The translations under genes were made by a program, and so were the position numbers. Shown here piece after piece: positions 1-8,215 of a stretch of DNA of 64,000 nt. The stretch spans positions 1 to 64,000 of the forward strand of contig NZ_JAACFT010000029.1 of the NCBI RefSeq assembly GCF_029051685.1, written 5' to 3'. The notes beneath the pieces were generated by a model. The model was not told the DNA's origin, ran no database searches, and was given only the letters and a program-made list of their open reading frames with translations. Position 1 is the first letter of the stretch. Each line of letters opens with the position of its first letter. This stretch comes from Bradyrhizobium sp. CSA207. Lineage in GTDB: Bacteria; Pseudomonadota; Alphaproteobacteria; Rhizobiales; Xanthobacteraceae.

Positions 1-32
1 GAACTTCCAGCCGAAAGCCTAGGAGAGCCGCC

Positions 33-350
33 ATGGAGCACATTGCACAGGTCGTCGACCCCTTCGTCTTCCGGCTGTCGATTTTCGTTCTCGCCGTTTT
101 CGTCGGCTATTTCGTGGTGTGGTCGGTAACCCCGGCGTTGCATACGCCGCTGATGAGCGTGACCAACGCGATCTCGTCGGTGATCGTGGTCGGCGCGCTG
201 CTCGCGGTCGGCGTCGGCATGATCTCGAGCGGCTCGGGCTGGGCGCGCGGCTTCGGCTTCATCGCGCTGATCTTCGCCTGCGTGAACATTTTCGGCGGCT
301 TCCTTGTCACCCAGCGCATGCTGGCGATGTACAAGAAGAAAGTGAAGTGA
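33..350 (+). CDS. pntA2: NAD(P) transhydrogenase, small membrane alpha-2 subunit
   Basis: Membrane part of the alpha chain of the proton-translocating transhydrogenase, which uses the proton gradient to reduce NADP+ with NADH. The 105-residue product is almost entirely hydrophobic, with three membrane segments (about residues 14-34, 45-66 and 70-92), and ends in a basic AMYKKKVK tail. In rhizobia and relatives the alpha chain is split in two, and this is the C-terminal membrane piece. The NAD-binding alpha-1 gene should lie just upstream, outside the window. An AGGAGAG ribosome site lies 7-8 bases before the ATG. pntB follows after 43 bases, so they form an operon. Confidence 0.93.
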   Translation: MEHIAQVVDPFVFRLSIFVLAVFVGYFVVWSVTPALHTPLMSVTNAISSVIVVGALLAVGVGMISSGSGWARGFGFIALIFACVNIFGGFLVTQRMLAMYKKKVK

Positions 351-393
351 GCGGCGTGCACCTCGGGGTGACGAAGACAATGGGGGACCTGAG

Positions 394-1791
394 ATGAACG
401 CCAATCTGGCTGCAGTTCTGTATCTCGTGGCGGGTGTGCTGTTCATTCTGTCACTGCGCGGGCTGTCCAGCCCCGCCTCATCCAGGCAGGGCAATTTCTT
501 CGGCATGATCGGCATGGCGATCGCGGTCGCGACCACGCTGGCCAGCCATCCGCCGGCAGACGGCCTCGCTTGGCTGCTGGTCATCCTCGGCATCGCCATC
601 GGCGGCAGCGTCGGCGCCGTGATTGCGCGCCGGGTGCCGATGACCTCGATGCCGGAACTGGTCGCGGCCTTCCACTCGCTGGTCGGTATGGCCGCAGTCC
701 TGGTCGCCGCCGGCGCGTTCTACGCGCCCGAGGCCTTCGACATCGGCGCGCCGGGCAACATCCATCCGCAGAGCCTGGTCGAGATGTCGCTCGGCGTCGC
801 CATCGGCGCGCTGACGTTCACCGGCTCGGTGATCGCGTTCCTGAAGCTGTCCGCCCGCATGAGCGGCGCGCCGATCATCCTGCCGTTCCGCCATGCCATC
901 AACATTGTGCTGGCGCTGGCGCTGGTGTTCTTCATCGTCGGCCTGGTGCTGTCCGGCAGCGCGCTCGACTTCTGGCTGATCGTCATCCTCGCGCTGGCGC
1001 TCGGCGTCCTCATGATCATCCCGATCGGCGGCGCCGACATGCCGGTCGTGATCTCGATGCTGAACTCCTATTCGGGCTGGGCGGCGGCGGGCATCGGCTT
1101 CACGCTCGGCAACTCCGCACTGATCATCACCGGCGCGCTGGTCGGGTCGTCGGGCGCGATCCTGTCCTACATCATGTGCCACGCGATGAACCGCTCCTTC
1201 ATCTCGGTCATCCTCGGCGGCTTCGGCGGCGAGACCGCCGCGGCCGGCGGCGCGACCGGCGAGCAGAAGCCGGCCAAGCTCGGCTCGGCGGATGATGCTG
1301 CCTTCATCATGAAGAACGCCTCTAAGGTGATCATCGTGCCCGGTTACGGCATGGCGGTGGCGCAGGCCCAGCATGCGCTGCGCGAAATGGGCGACATCCT
1401 GAAGAAGGAAGGCGTCGAGGTGAAGTACGCGATCCACCCGGTCGCGGGCCGCATGCCCGGCCACATGAACGTGCTGCTGGCGGAAGCCAACGTGCCCTAT
1501 GACGAGGTGTTCGAACTCGAGGACATCAACTCCGAATTCGCGCAGGCCGACATCGCCTTCGTGATCGGCGCCAACGACGTCACCAATCCGGCCGCCGAAG
1601 AGGACAAGACCTCGCCGATCTACGGCATGCCGGTGCTGCAGGTCTGGAAGGCCGGCACCGTGATGTTCATCAAGCGGTCGCTCGCCTCGGGCTATGCCGG
1701 CATCGACAATCCGCTGTTCTATCGCGACAATACCATGATGCTGCTCGGGGACGCCAAGAAGGTCACCGAGAACATCGTCAAGGCGATGTAG
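394..1791 (+). CDS. pntB: NAD(P) transhydrogenase subunit beta
   Basis: Beta subunit of the proton-pumping transhydrogenase. The N-terminal roughly 270 residues are a bundle of membrane helices (domain II). The C-terminal 180 residues are the soluble NADP(H)-binding domain III, shown by PGYGMAVAQAQ near residue 315, HPVAGRMPGHMNVLLAEA near 350 and GANDVTNPAA near 390. The length of 465 aa is normal. It follows pntA2 directly on the same strand and works in one inner-membrane complex with it. The identification is secure. Confidence 0.97.
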   Translation: MNANLAAVLYLVAGVLFILSLRGLSSPASSRQGNFFGMIGMAIAVATTLASHPPADGLAWLLVILGIAIGGSVGAVIARRVPMTSMPELVAAFHSLVGMAAVLVAAGAFYAPEAFDIGAPGNIHPQSLVEMSLGVAIGALTFTGSVIAFLKLSARMSGAPIILPFRHAINIVLALALVFFIVGLVLSGSALDFWLIVILALALGVLMIIPIGGADMPVVISMLNSYSGWAAAGIGFTLGNSALIITGALVGSSGAILSYIMCHAMNRSFISVILGGFGGETAAAGGATGEQKPAKLGSADDAAFIMKNASKVIIVPGYGMAVAQAQHALREMGDILKKEGVEVKYAIHPVAGRMPGHMNVLLAEANVPYDEVFELEDINSEFAQADIAFVIGANDVTNPAAEEDKTSPIYGMPVLQVWKAGTVMFIKRSLASGYAGIDNPLFYRDNTMMLLGDAKKVTENIVKAM

Positions 1792-1810
1792 CAGCCGAGG
1801 CAGGCGGACC

Positions 1811-1930
1811 GTGGCCCTGAACAAGGAGTGGCGCCGGTCCCATCGCATGCCGCCGAAGGCGACGCGGGAGCAGCGCGTCGCCTGGCATGCCGCCCACGTG
1901 GCGGCGTGTGGCTGCCGCGAGATCACTTGA
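1811..1930 (+). CDS. Conserved very small protein (39 aa) with HRMP and CGCR motifs
   Basis: A short frame starting at GTG 1811 and ending TGA 1928-1930, 19 bases after pntB. The product carries an ordered pattern: W near residue 7, HRMP (11-14), REQRVAWH (19-26), then a terminal AACGCREI. I recall a family of tiny alphaproteobacterial proteins with the same plan (W..H.MP...T..QR..WH..H...CGCR), whose function is unknown. The closely spaced Cys-Gly-Cys and several His could bind a metal, but that is a guess. A purine-rich stretch precedes the GTG. An internal ATG at 1847 is a less likely start because it would drop the conserved W. The main doubt is its small size. Confidence 0.6.
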   Translation: MALNKEWRRSHRMPPKATREQRVAWHAAHVAACGCREIT

Positions 1931-2001
1931 GTATCCGGCTCGACGTCATGAAATTGCTGCGGAGCCGTCGCAAGCCCTAAGTCGGGAGCGGCGGCGCAGT
2001 C

Positions 2002-2799
2002 ATGGCATTCGTGAAATGGATCGTTCTCCTGCTTGTGTCCGGCTATCTCGCCGGTCTCATCGTGCTGTATGTCAGGCAGCGCGAGATGCTGTTTCCGATC
2101 CCGACCGCCGCGCGTACGACGCCGGCAGCGGCGGGCTTTCGGGAAGCCGATGAGCATGTCCTGACCTCGTCGGACGGCGAGAGGGTCATTGTCTGGCACG
2201 CTCCGGCAAAGCCCGGCCGGTCCGTCGTCCTCTATTTCCACGGCAACGGCGACTCTCTGGCCGGCCTGGTCGGCCGTTTCAAGGCCATCACGGCCGATGG
2301 CACCGGCCTCGTCGCGCTGTCCTATCGCGGCTATGCCGGCTCGAGCGGCGCGCCGAGCGAGCAGGGGCTGTTGCTCGATGCCGCGGCCGCCTACGCTTTC
2401 ACGAGCGCGCGCTACGCGGCGGAACGGATCATCGTCTGGGGCTTTTCGCTCGGGACCGGCGTTGCGGTCGCTGCCGCTTCCGAGCATCCGGTGGGCAAAT
2501 TGATCCTTGAGGCACCTTACACGTCGGCCGTCGATCTTGCCGCCTCGCTCTACCGGTTCGTTCCGGTCCGCCTGCTCATGCGCGACCCGTTCCGTTCCGA
2601 CGAGCGCGTTGCCCGCGTCACGGTGCCGCTATTGGTGATGCATGGTACCAATGACCTTGTCATTTCGATCGTGTTCGGAGAGCGTTTGTTCGCGCTCGCG
2701 CATGAACCGAAGCAGTTCGTGCGGTTTGCGGGAGGCGGACACGACAATCTCGATTCTTTCGGCGCGATCGAAACGGCGAGGCGATTCATTGCGTCCTAG
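2002..2799 (+). CDS. Membrane-anchored alpha/beta hydrolase
   Basis: Serine hydrolase of the alpha/beta fold, in the group related to BEM46/ABHD13 proteins with an N-terminal membrane anchor (residues 5-24). Catalytic features are visible. The nucleophile elbow GFSLGTG has Ser149, the oxyanion motif YFHGNGD lies near residue 78, the acid is in MHGTNDL near 215, and the histidine is in GGGHDNL near 245. The substrate cannot be read from sequence. The start ATG is preceded by GGGAGCGGCGG. Its end overlaps the start of the next gene by 11 bases, so the two are probably co-transcribed. Confidence 0.85.
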   Translation: MAFVKWIVLLLVSGYLAGLIVLYVRQREMLFPIPTAARTTPAAAGFREADEHVLTSSDGERVIVWHAPAKPGRSVVLYFHGNGDSLAGLVGRFKAITADGTGLVALSYRGYAGSSGAPSEQGLLLDAAAAYAFTSARYAAERIIVWGFSLGTGVAVAAASEHPVGKLILEAPYTSAVDLAASLYRFVPVRLLMRDPFRSDERVARVTVPLLVMHGTNDLVISIVFGERLFALAHEPKQFVRFAGGGHDNLDSFGAIETARRFIAS

Positions 2800-4234
2800 G
2801 CAATTCGGCGCAAGGTACGCGGTCCCGCTCATCGCTCTGATCGTCGCACTCCTGCCGCAGGATGCGCGCGCTGCAACCGGGCTCGACGGCGCGGCAATGC
2901 GCTGGCCTTATGCGCTGCCGTTCTCAGGCCTGCTGCTGTCGATCGCGCTCGGTCCGGTGCTGTTCGCAAAATACTGGCACTATCACTACGGCAAGATTGC
3001 CCTGGCCTGGTCGGTCCTGGCACTTGCGTCCCTCGCCTGGCTCGCCGGGGGCATGGCAATGCTCGCGGCATTCGCCCACGCCATGCTCGGTGAGTACCTT
3101 GGCTTCATCGTGCTGCTGTTCGCGCTCTACGTCGTCGCCGGGGGCATCCTGGTCAACGGCGATCTCAGGGGCACGCCATGGACCAACGCCTGCATCCTGG
3201 CCCTGGGCACGCTGATGGCGAGCATCGTCGGCACGACGGGGGCGGCGATGATCCTGGTCCGCCCCTTGATCCGCGCAAATCTGGCACGGCGCCACAATTC
3301 GCATGTCTTGGTCTTCTTCATCATCCTGGTCGCCAATGTCGGTGGTGCGCTGAGCCCGCTCGGCGATCCTCCGTTGTTCGTCGGCTTCCTGCATGGCGTC
3401 GACTTCTTCTGGACCACCCGGAACATCTGGTCGCAGACCGCGGTGGTCGCGGGGCTGCTGCTTGCGGTCTTTGTCGTCGTCGATGTCATGCGCTATCGCG
3501 CCGAGCCCGCCGTCCGTGCATCGGCCGGCCCGGTTGCGCCGATCCGGATCCGCGGTCTCGTCAATGTGGTGTTGATCGCAGCGATCATCGCCAGCCTTCT
3601 TATGTCGGCGATGTGGGAGCCGGGGATCTCCTTCGATGTTCTTGGCACCCAGATCGGACTGCAAGACCTTGTCCGCAACGCCCTGCTGCTCGCGATTGCC
3701 GCGCTCTCGGTCTGGCTCACGCCGGACGAGCACAGGCTGGCCAACGGTTTTGCCTGGGAGCCGATCCGCGAGGTCGCAAAACTGTTTGCGGGCATCTTCA
3801 CCGCCATCATTCCGGTGCTGGCGATGCTGGACGCCGGCCACCACGGCGCATTCGCCTGGCTGCTGTCGGCAGTGACGGCGCCGGACGGGACGCCGCGCGA
3901 GGTCGCCTATTTCTGGTTCACCGGATTGATGTCGGCGTTTCTCGACAATGCGCCGACCTATCTGTTGTTCTTCGAGCTCGCGGGCGGTGATCCACAAGTC
4001 CTCATGGGTGAGCTTGGCGGTACGCTCGCCTCGATCTCGATGGGCGCGGTCTACATGGGCGCGCTGACCTATGTCGGCAACGCGCCGAATTTCATGGTGA
4101 GCAGCATTGCAAACGAAAGCGGCATCAAGATGCCGGGCTTCTTCGGCTATCTGCTGCGGGCAGGGGCGGTGCTGATCCCGCTATTCCTGCTGCTGACCGT
4201 GCTGCCGGTCGCGCCGCTCCTGCACTGGCATTGA
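2789..4234 (+). CDS. Sodium/proton antiporter of the NhaD/CitMHS type
   Basis: Multi-spanning inner-membrane transporter of the ion-transporter superfamily, likely exchanging Na+ for H+. The protein opens with a signal-like stretch (RPRQFGARYAVPLIALIVA...DARA) and then about a dozen hydrophobic segments. Conserved-looking patches are GDPPLFVGFLHGVDFFW and FLDNAPTYLLFFELAGG, the latter with the D-N-A-P-T typical of NhaD-like proteins. The frame stays open back to 2642, but that part lies inside the hydrolase gene. TTG 2789, behind GGCGAGG, gives a sensible N-terminus of 481 aa. Another cation/proton antiporter gene follows. Confidence 0.82.
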   Translation: MRPRQFGARYAVPLIALIVALLPQDARAATGLDGAAMRWPYALPFSGLLLSIALGPVLFAKYWHYHYGKIALAWSVLALASLAWLAGGMAMLAAFAHAMLGEYLGFIVLLFALYVVAGGILVNGDLRGTPWTNACILALGTLMASIVGTTGAAMILVRPLIRANLARRHNSHVLVFFIILVANVGGALSPLGDPPLFVGFLHGVDFFWTTRNIWSQTAVVAGLLLAVFVVVDVMRYRAEPAVRASAGPVAPIRIRGLVNVVLIAAIIASLLMSAMWEPGISFDVLGTQIGLQDLVRNALLLAIAALSVWLTPDEHRLANGFAWEPIREVAKLFAGIFTAIIPVLAMLDAGHHGAFAWLLSAVTAPDGTPREVAYFWFTGLMSAFLDNAPTYLLFFELAGGDPQVLMGELGGTLASISMGAVYMGALTYVGNAPNFMVSSIANESGIKMPGFFGYLLRAGAVLIPLFLLLTVLPVAPLLHWH

Positions 4235-4282
4235 ATCTGGCGCGCCATTTGATACTGCTGTTCCTGAAAATGGAGCCGGTGA

Positions 4283-5380
4283 ATGAGCGCGCATAGCCCG
4301 ATGCCTCGATCGGCCTGGGTATTTCCGGCCCTCGCCGTCCTGTTGTTCGTCGCCGTCACCGCGACCGACTATACGTTCACCTTGTCGCTGGGCGGACTCG
4401 TCTTCGCGGTCATCCTGCTCGTGATCCTGTTCGGGACGGTGTTCGCGGCCGTTCATCACGCCGAGGTGATTGCCGAACGGGTCGGCGAACCCTACGGGAC
4501 GCTCCTGCTGACGCTCTCCGTAACCATCATCGAAGTGGCGCTGATCACCACGATCATGCTCGGCGACAAGCCCGCGCCGGAGCTGGCGCGCGACACCGTG
4601 TTTGCCGTGGTGATGATCGTCTGCAACGGGCTGGTCGGGCTCTGCATCTTCATTGGCGGGCTGCGTTACCGGGAGCAGGGCTTTCAGCTCTCCGGCGCCA
4701 ACGTCTATCTCAGCGTGCTGTTCGCGCTGGCGACGATTACGCTGATCATGCCGAACTACACGACGACCACGCCGGGCCCGGTCTATTCGGCGGCCCAGCT
4801 CGGCTTTGTCGACGTGGTCACGCTCGCGCTTTACGGGGTGTTTCTCTACACGCAGACGGTCCTGCACAAGGATTACTTCGTCCATGAACGGGCGGCGGGC
4901 GAGGGCGGCCAGGCCCATCTGTCGGGCGGAATGTTCGTGCTCAGCATCGTGCTGCTGCTGGTCTCGCTGCTGGCTGTGGTGCTTCTGGCCAAGAAATTCT
5001 CGCTGGTGGTCGATGCGGTCGGCGCCAGGATCGGTGCGCCACCGGCCTTTGCCGGCCTTCTGGTCGCGCTTCTGATCCTGTTGCCGGAAGGTGTCGCGGC
5101 CGTTTCGGCGGCCCGCAAGAACGATCTGCAGAAGAGCATCAACCTTGCGCTCGGGTCGTCCCTAGCGACCATCGGGCTGACCATCCCGGCCGTCGGCGTT
5201 GCCACCTACGTGTTCGACAAGGAACTCGAGCTTGGACTCAACGAGCAGGGAATCGTCCTGCTGGCGCTGACCTTCTTCCTGAGCATGCTGACTTTCGGCA
5301 CGGGCAGAACCAACGTCCTGTTCGGGCTGGTGCATTTGGTGGTATTTGCCGTCTACGTGTTCATGGTCTTCGTCCCCTAA
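4283..5380 (+). CDS. chaA: Calcium/proton antiporter ChaA
   Basis: Member of the Ca2+/cation antiporter family, with about eleven membrane helices. The two diagnostic acidic repeats are present: HHAEVIAERVGEPYGTLLLT around residue 56, followed by TIIEVALI, and LLPEGVAAVSAARKNDLQ around residue 272, followed by LGSSLATIGLTIP. ChaA exchanges Ca2+ (and Na+ or K+ in some hosts) for protons at alkaline pH or high salt. The length of 365 aa is normal. It lies 48 bases after the Na+/H+ antiporter, so the two form a small cation-homeostasis group. Confidence 0.92.
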   Translation: MSAHSPMPRSAWVFPALAVLLFVAVTATDYTFTLSLGGLVFAVILLVILFGTVFAAVHHAEVIAERVGEPYGTLLLTLSVTIIEVALITTIMLGDKPAPELARDTVFAVVMIVCNGLVGLCIFIGGLRYREQGFQLSGANVYLSVLFALATITLIMPNYTTTTPGPVYSAAQLGFVDVVTLALYGVFLYTQTVLHKDYFVHERAAGEGGQAHLSGGMFVLSIVLLLVSLLAVVLLAKKFSLVVDAVGARIGAPPAFAGLLVALLILLPEGVAAVSAARKNDLQKSINLALGSSLATIGLTIPAVGVATYVFDKELELGLNEQGIVLLALTFFLSMLTFGTGRTNVLFGLVHLVVFAVYVFMVFVP

Positions 5381-5440
5381 AGCGCGATGCGATCGAATCG
5401 CCGCGCTTCAGGCTATTGGTTGCGTCCCAGGAGGGTTCCG

Positions 5441-5725
5441 ATGCTTGCCGCCAAATCCGAGGTTCAGATCGACAACGAGGAGGTCCGGGTCACCGAGTGG
5501 CGGCTGGCGCCGGGCAGCGCGACCGGGCATCACACCCACGGGATGGACTACGTGATCGTTCCCGTTGTCGCCGCCGAAATGACCATCGTGGCGCCCGGCG
5601 GCGAGCGCTCCAAGACGCAGCTTGCGGTCGGAAAATCCTATTTTCGCAAGGCCGGCGTCCAACATGATGTGCTTAACGAAACCTCAACCGAGATCGTGTT
5701 CCTTGAGATCGAGCTGAAGCCGTAA
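5441..5725 (+). CDS. Small single-domain cupin protein
   Basis: A 94-residue beta-barrel cupin. The first cupin motif is visible as GHHTHGMDYVIVPV (His-His...His) and the second as GKSYFRKAGVQHDVLNE, so the usual metal ligands are there. Proteins like this act as dioxygenases, isomerases or sensors, and nothing here decides which. The ATG at 5441 follows a good GGAGGG site at 5430-5435. The frame is open further upstream, but that part has no good ribosome site. Confidence 0.8.
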   Translation: MLAAKSEVQIDNEEVRVTEWRLAPGSATGHHTHGMDYVIVPVVAAEMTIVAPGGERSKTQLAVGKSYFRKAGVQHDVLNETSTEIVFLEIELKP

Positions 5726-5815
5726 GTCCGGCGTTACTATTTGCCATCGATCGGTCGCAGTTGATCCCTTACTATGCCTCAAAGTTCCCGCATCAGATCG
5801 CGGGGAGTGGCCGGA

Positions 5816-6847
5816 ATGCTGAAATACATCGCTAAAATTTCGATGGATATCTTCCCCTCGGTGCTCGCGACGATCATCGGGGCGTACATCGTTAATCATT
5901 ATATCAATGCCAAGCCGGCGGCGGATGCGCCTGCGGCCGTGGTGGCGCCCGCCCAAGCCGGCAAGAACGGCAAGCCCGCCGATGTCGCCAACCTCCCGGC
6001 GCCGGGTGTCAAGGCCAAGGGCATCTCCGAGAAGAGCGTGACCGACAAGCCGGCGGCCGAGAAGCCCGCCGATCACCCGGCCGCCGAGACCAAGGCTGCG
6101 GACTCCAAAGCTGTGGATTCCAAGGCTGCCGAGACCAAGGCTGCCGAGACCAAGGCTGCGGACGTAACACCGGCCGAGACCGCGCCGGCCGGCCCGCGCG
6201 GCCGAACTTCGGCGCGTGAGAAGGCCGCCGCCGCCAAGTCCACCCCGGCTGTTGCCGCTCCCGCGACCGCTGCTCCGGTGGTCGAGGCCAGTTCGGCGCC
6301 GACTGCAGCCTCGCCAGCCGCAAGCCCCGACGCCAACGATCTCGTCCGTGCCGCGATCGAGCGTTTGCGCAAATCCTCTGAGAGCAAGTCCCCTGAGAGC
6401 AAGTCCCCTGAGAGCAAGTCCCCTGAGAGCAAGTCGCCTGAGACCAAGTCTGTCGACAAGGCGCCGGAGCTGGCGCCGCAGGAAGCTGGCCGCGCACCGG
6501 AAGCGGGACCCCGCGTTCAGGAAGCGCCGCGCGTCGTGACCGCGGCGCCGTCGATGGTGCGCCCGCTGCCGCCGCCGATCACGGTGTCGACACCGCCAAC
6601 CGAGACCTATGGCAACGGACCGTCGCCGGCGAATCCGCCCTACACGGCCTCGGTCGGTAACGACAATGCCAACCGGCTGACGCCGCCGGCTGACATCCCC
6701 GTCCCGATGATTGCGCCGCCGCTCGACCTGCGTGCCGACGCTGACGGCCCGATGCCGCGGCCCAAGACCAACGTCGCCGACGAGATGTTGTCCGGCGTCA
6801 AGTCGATGTTCCACGCCGTTATTCCGAAGAGCGTCACCCCGGATTAA
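5816..6847 (+). CDS. Low-complexity Ala/Pro/Lys-rich protein with an N-terminal membrane anchor
   Basis: No family is recognised. The N-terminus (IFPSVLATIIGAYIVNHYI) is one likely membrane anchor. The remaining roughly 310 residues are Ala-, Pro-, Lys- and Glu-rich and probably disordered. Two runs of pentapeptide-like repeats are present: ETKAA/DSKAV around residues 90-117, and ESKSP four times plus a degenerate copy around residues 189-213. The ATG at 5816 follows GGGGAG, whereas the longer start at 5774 has no ribosome site. The arrangement suggests a periplasmic or cytoplasmic tether. The copy number of the repeats may vary between strains. Confidence 0.65.
   Translation: MLKYIAKISMDIFPSVLATIIGAYIVNHYINAKPAADAPAAVVAPAQAGKNGKPADVANLPAPGVKAKGISEKSVTDKPAAEKPADHPAAETKAADSKAVDSKAAETKAAETKAADVTPAETAPAGPRGRTSAREKAAAAKSTPAVAAPATAAPVVEASSAPTAASPAASPDANDLVRAAIERLRKSSESKSPESKSPESKSPESKSPETKSVDKAPELAPQEAGRAPEAGPRVQEAPRVVTAAPSMVRPLPPPITVSTPPTETYGNGPSPANPPYTASVGNDNANRLTPPADIPVPMIAPPLDLRADADGPMPRPKTNVADEMLSGVKSMFHAVIPKSVTPD
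6082..6163 (+). repeat. In-frame degenerate 15-base tandem repeat (E-T-K-A-A type)
   Basis: Within the low-complexity gene, a 15-base unit coding A-E-T-K-A or A-D-S-K-A is repeated about five times with point differences. It sits about 220 bases before a second, cleaner repeat tract in the same gene. Confidence 0.75.
6380..6448 (+). repeat. In-frame 15-base tandem repeat (ESKSP x4 plus partial)
   Basis: Units of gagagcaagtcccct start at 6380, 6395, 6410 and 6425 (last one with tcg for tcc), followed by a degraded fifth unit. The copies are almost identical, which implies recent slippage expansion. Copy changes would keep the reading frame. Confidence 0.9.
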
Positions 6848-6874
6848 GAAGGCGCCTGCGTTGCGCTCGAGCCC

Positions 6875-7522
6875 TCAGCCGCCGACGCGGGCAAGGCCGC
6901 TGCGCGCGGCGTCGTCGCGCGGACGAAGCGAGACAGCCTTGGTGTAGGACGCCGCCGCCTTGGTCCTGTCGCCCAGCCGCTCATAGACCTGTCCTCGTGT
7001 CGTCCAGACCTGGGCATTGTGCGGCTCGGCCTCCGAAGCCTCGTCAAGATCGGCCGCAGCCTCCTTGACCTTGCCGACGGCGAGATAGCTGACGGCGCGG
7101 CCAAGCAGCGGCTCAGCCTTCTGCGGGTTGAGCCCGTTTGCCGCACCGAAATCGGCGATCGCAAGCTCGTGCTCGTTGCTGCCCTGGTAGATTAGGGCAC
7201 GGCCGTAGAGAGCCTGTGCGTTGTAGGGATCGAGCGCGACAGCGCGATTGAACTCGTCGAGCGCCGCGACTGTATCTCCGGACTTCGCCAGGGCCTGGCC
7301 TTTGACCGTATGGCTTTGCGCTTCGCTGATACTGCCGGCACTGACAGCGCTTTCGGTGGCCACTGCCTTAGGCGCTTCCTGAGGCTTTTCCTTTTCGGGC
7401 ATCAGCGAGCCCAGGTCGAAGGAGCAGCCGCAGAGCGCGATTGACACCAGAGCCAGCGTGAACGGTCGCTGCCAGGTTCGGCATGCGCGTGCCAGGCTGA
7501 GCTCAGGGAAAGGGAGGGCCAT
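6875..7522 (-). CDS. TPR-repeat lipoprotein
   Basis: The N-terminus has a signal peptide ending in a lipobox, ALCGC, with the Cys near residue 33, so the mature protein should be lipid-anchored. From about residue 65 there are three to four tetratricopeptide repeats (for example QALAKSGDTVAALDEFNRAVALDPYNAQALYGRAL, shown here only in part as GDTVAALDEFNRAVALDP). TPR lipoproteins serve as assembly scaffolds, such as pilotin- or NlpI-like proteins, and no specific partner can be named. The 215-residue product is separate from rpsU, which ends in a terminator upstream. Confidence 0.82.
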   Translation of the reverse strand: MALPFPELSLARACRTWQRPFTLALVSIALCGCSFDLGSLMPEKEKPQEAPKAVATESAVSAGSISEAQSHTVKGQALAKSGDTVAALDEFNRAVALDPYNAQALYGRALIYQGSNEHELAIADFGAANGLNPQKAEPLLGRAVSYLAVGKVKEAAADLDEASEAEPHNAQVWTTRGQVYERLGDRTKAAASYTKAVSLRPRDDAARSGLARVGG

Positions 7523-7590
7523 CTACGGTTGGCTCGCGCTGGTGCCGCATCGGTAGTGCCCCGTCCCAGAAAAGGCACCTCTACAAAACA

Positions 7591-7617
7591 ATAACGCGGG
7601 CCCGGGGCCCGCGTTAT
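7591..7617 (-). terminator. Rho-independent terminator of rpsU
   Basis: A 27-base near-perfect palindrome, GC-rich with 13-bp arms, lies 31 bases beyond the rpsU stop. Read on the minus strand it is followed by TGTTTTG. It separates rpsU from the TPR gene downstream. Confidence 0.85.
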
Positions 7618-7647
7618 CGAAAACTCAGTCTTGTAAATTCGGCAAGA

Positions 7648-7953
7648 TCAGCGGGGTCCGCGCGGACCGGCACCCGGGCCACTACGGCCGCCAGCAGCAC
7701 CACGATCGCCGCCGGGACCCGCGCCGAACACCGGCTTCGGCTTCATCGGCAACAGGCCTTCACGCTGCAGCTTCTTGCGGGCGAGCTTGCGCGCGCGGCG
7801 CACGGCTTCGGCCTTCTCGCGGGCCTTCTTCTCGGAGGGCTTTTCGTAGTGACCGCGGAGCTTCATCTCGCGGAAAATGCCCTCGCGCTGCATCTTCTTC
7901 TTCAGCGCCTTGAGAGCTTGGTCGACATTGTTATCGCGGACGAGAACCTGCAC
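7648..7953 (-). CDS. rpsU: 30S ribosomal protein S21
   Basis: Small-subunit ribosomal protein. The start MQVLVRDNNVDQALKALKKK and the basic middle part (EKKAREKAEAVRRARKLARKK) match bS21. At 101 aa it is longer than the roughly 70-aa enterobacterial form, because of a Gly/Arg/Pro-rich tail from about residue 78, a common feature of Bradyrhizobium-type S21. It is a single gene with its own terminator. Confidence 0.96.
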   Translation of the reverse strand: MQVLVRDNNVDQALKALKKKMQREGIFREMKLRGHYEKPSEKKAREKAEAVRRARKLARKKLQREGLLPMKPKPVFGAGPGGDRGAAGGRSGPGAGPRGPR

Positions 7954-8215
7954 GCGGCATCCTCTTCGGTGGATCGGATTTGAATTCTGGTAAGTCTAAG
8001 GGGATGGCAAAAGCGCAAGCCCTTAACCTTGAGGGCGCGGATGTATCAGACAAAACTCGACATGTCCACCGGCGAAGCGGCTTATCGGGCCAAGTTGCGC
8101 CATTAAATCGGGCGAAAACTTCGCCTTGCGGTCGCATTTTGGGTGATTTGGTGCCAAAAGGCGGGCCGTTTTCCGGAGGTTGATCCGGAAATCTGGAAAT
8201 CAGGGGAGACGCCAC

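Noticed and set aside
478..2487. 669-codon open frame on the minus strand across pntB and the hydrolase
   Set aside because: It is antisense to two well-recognised genes; its His/Arg/Asp-rich composition is the usual artefact of high-GC third positions.
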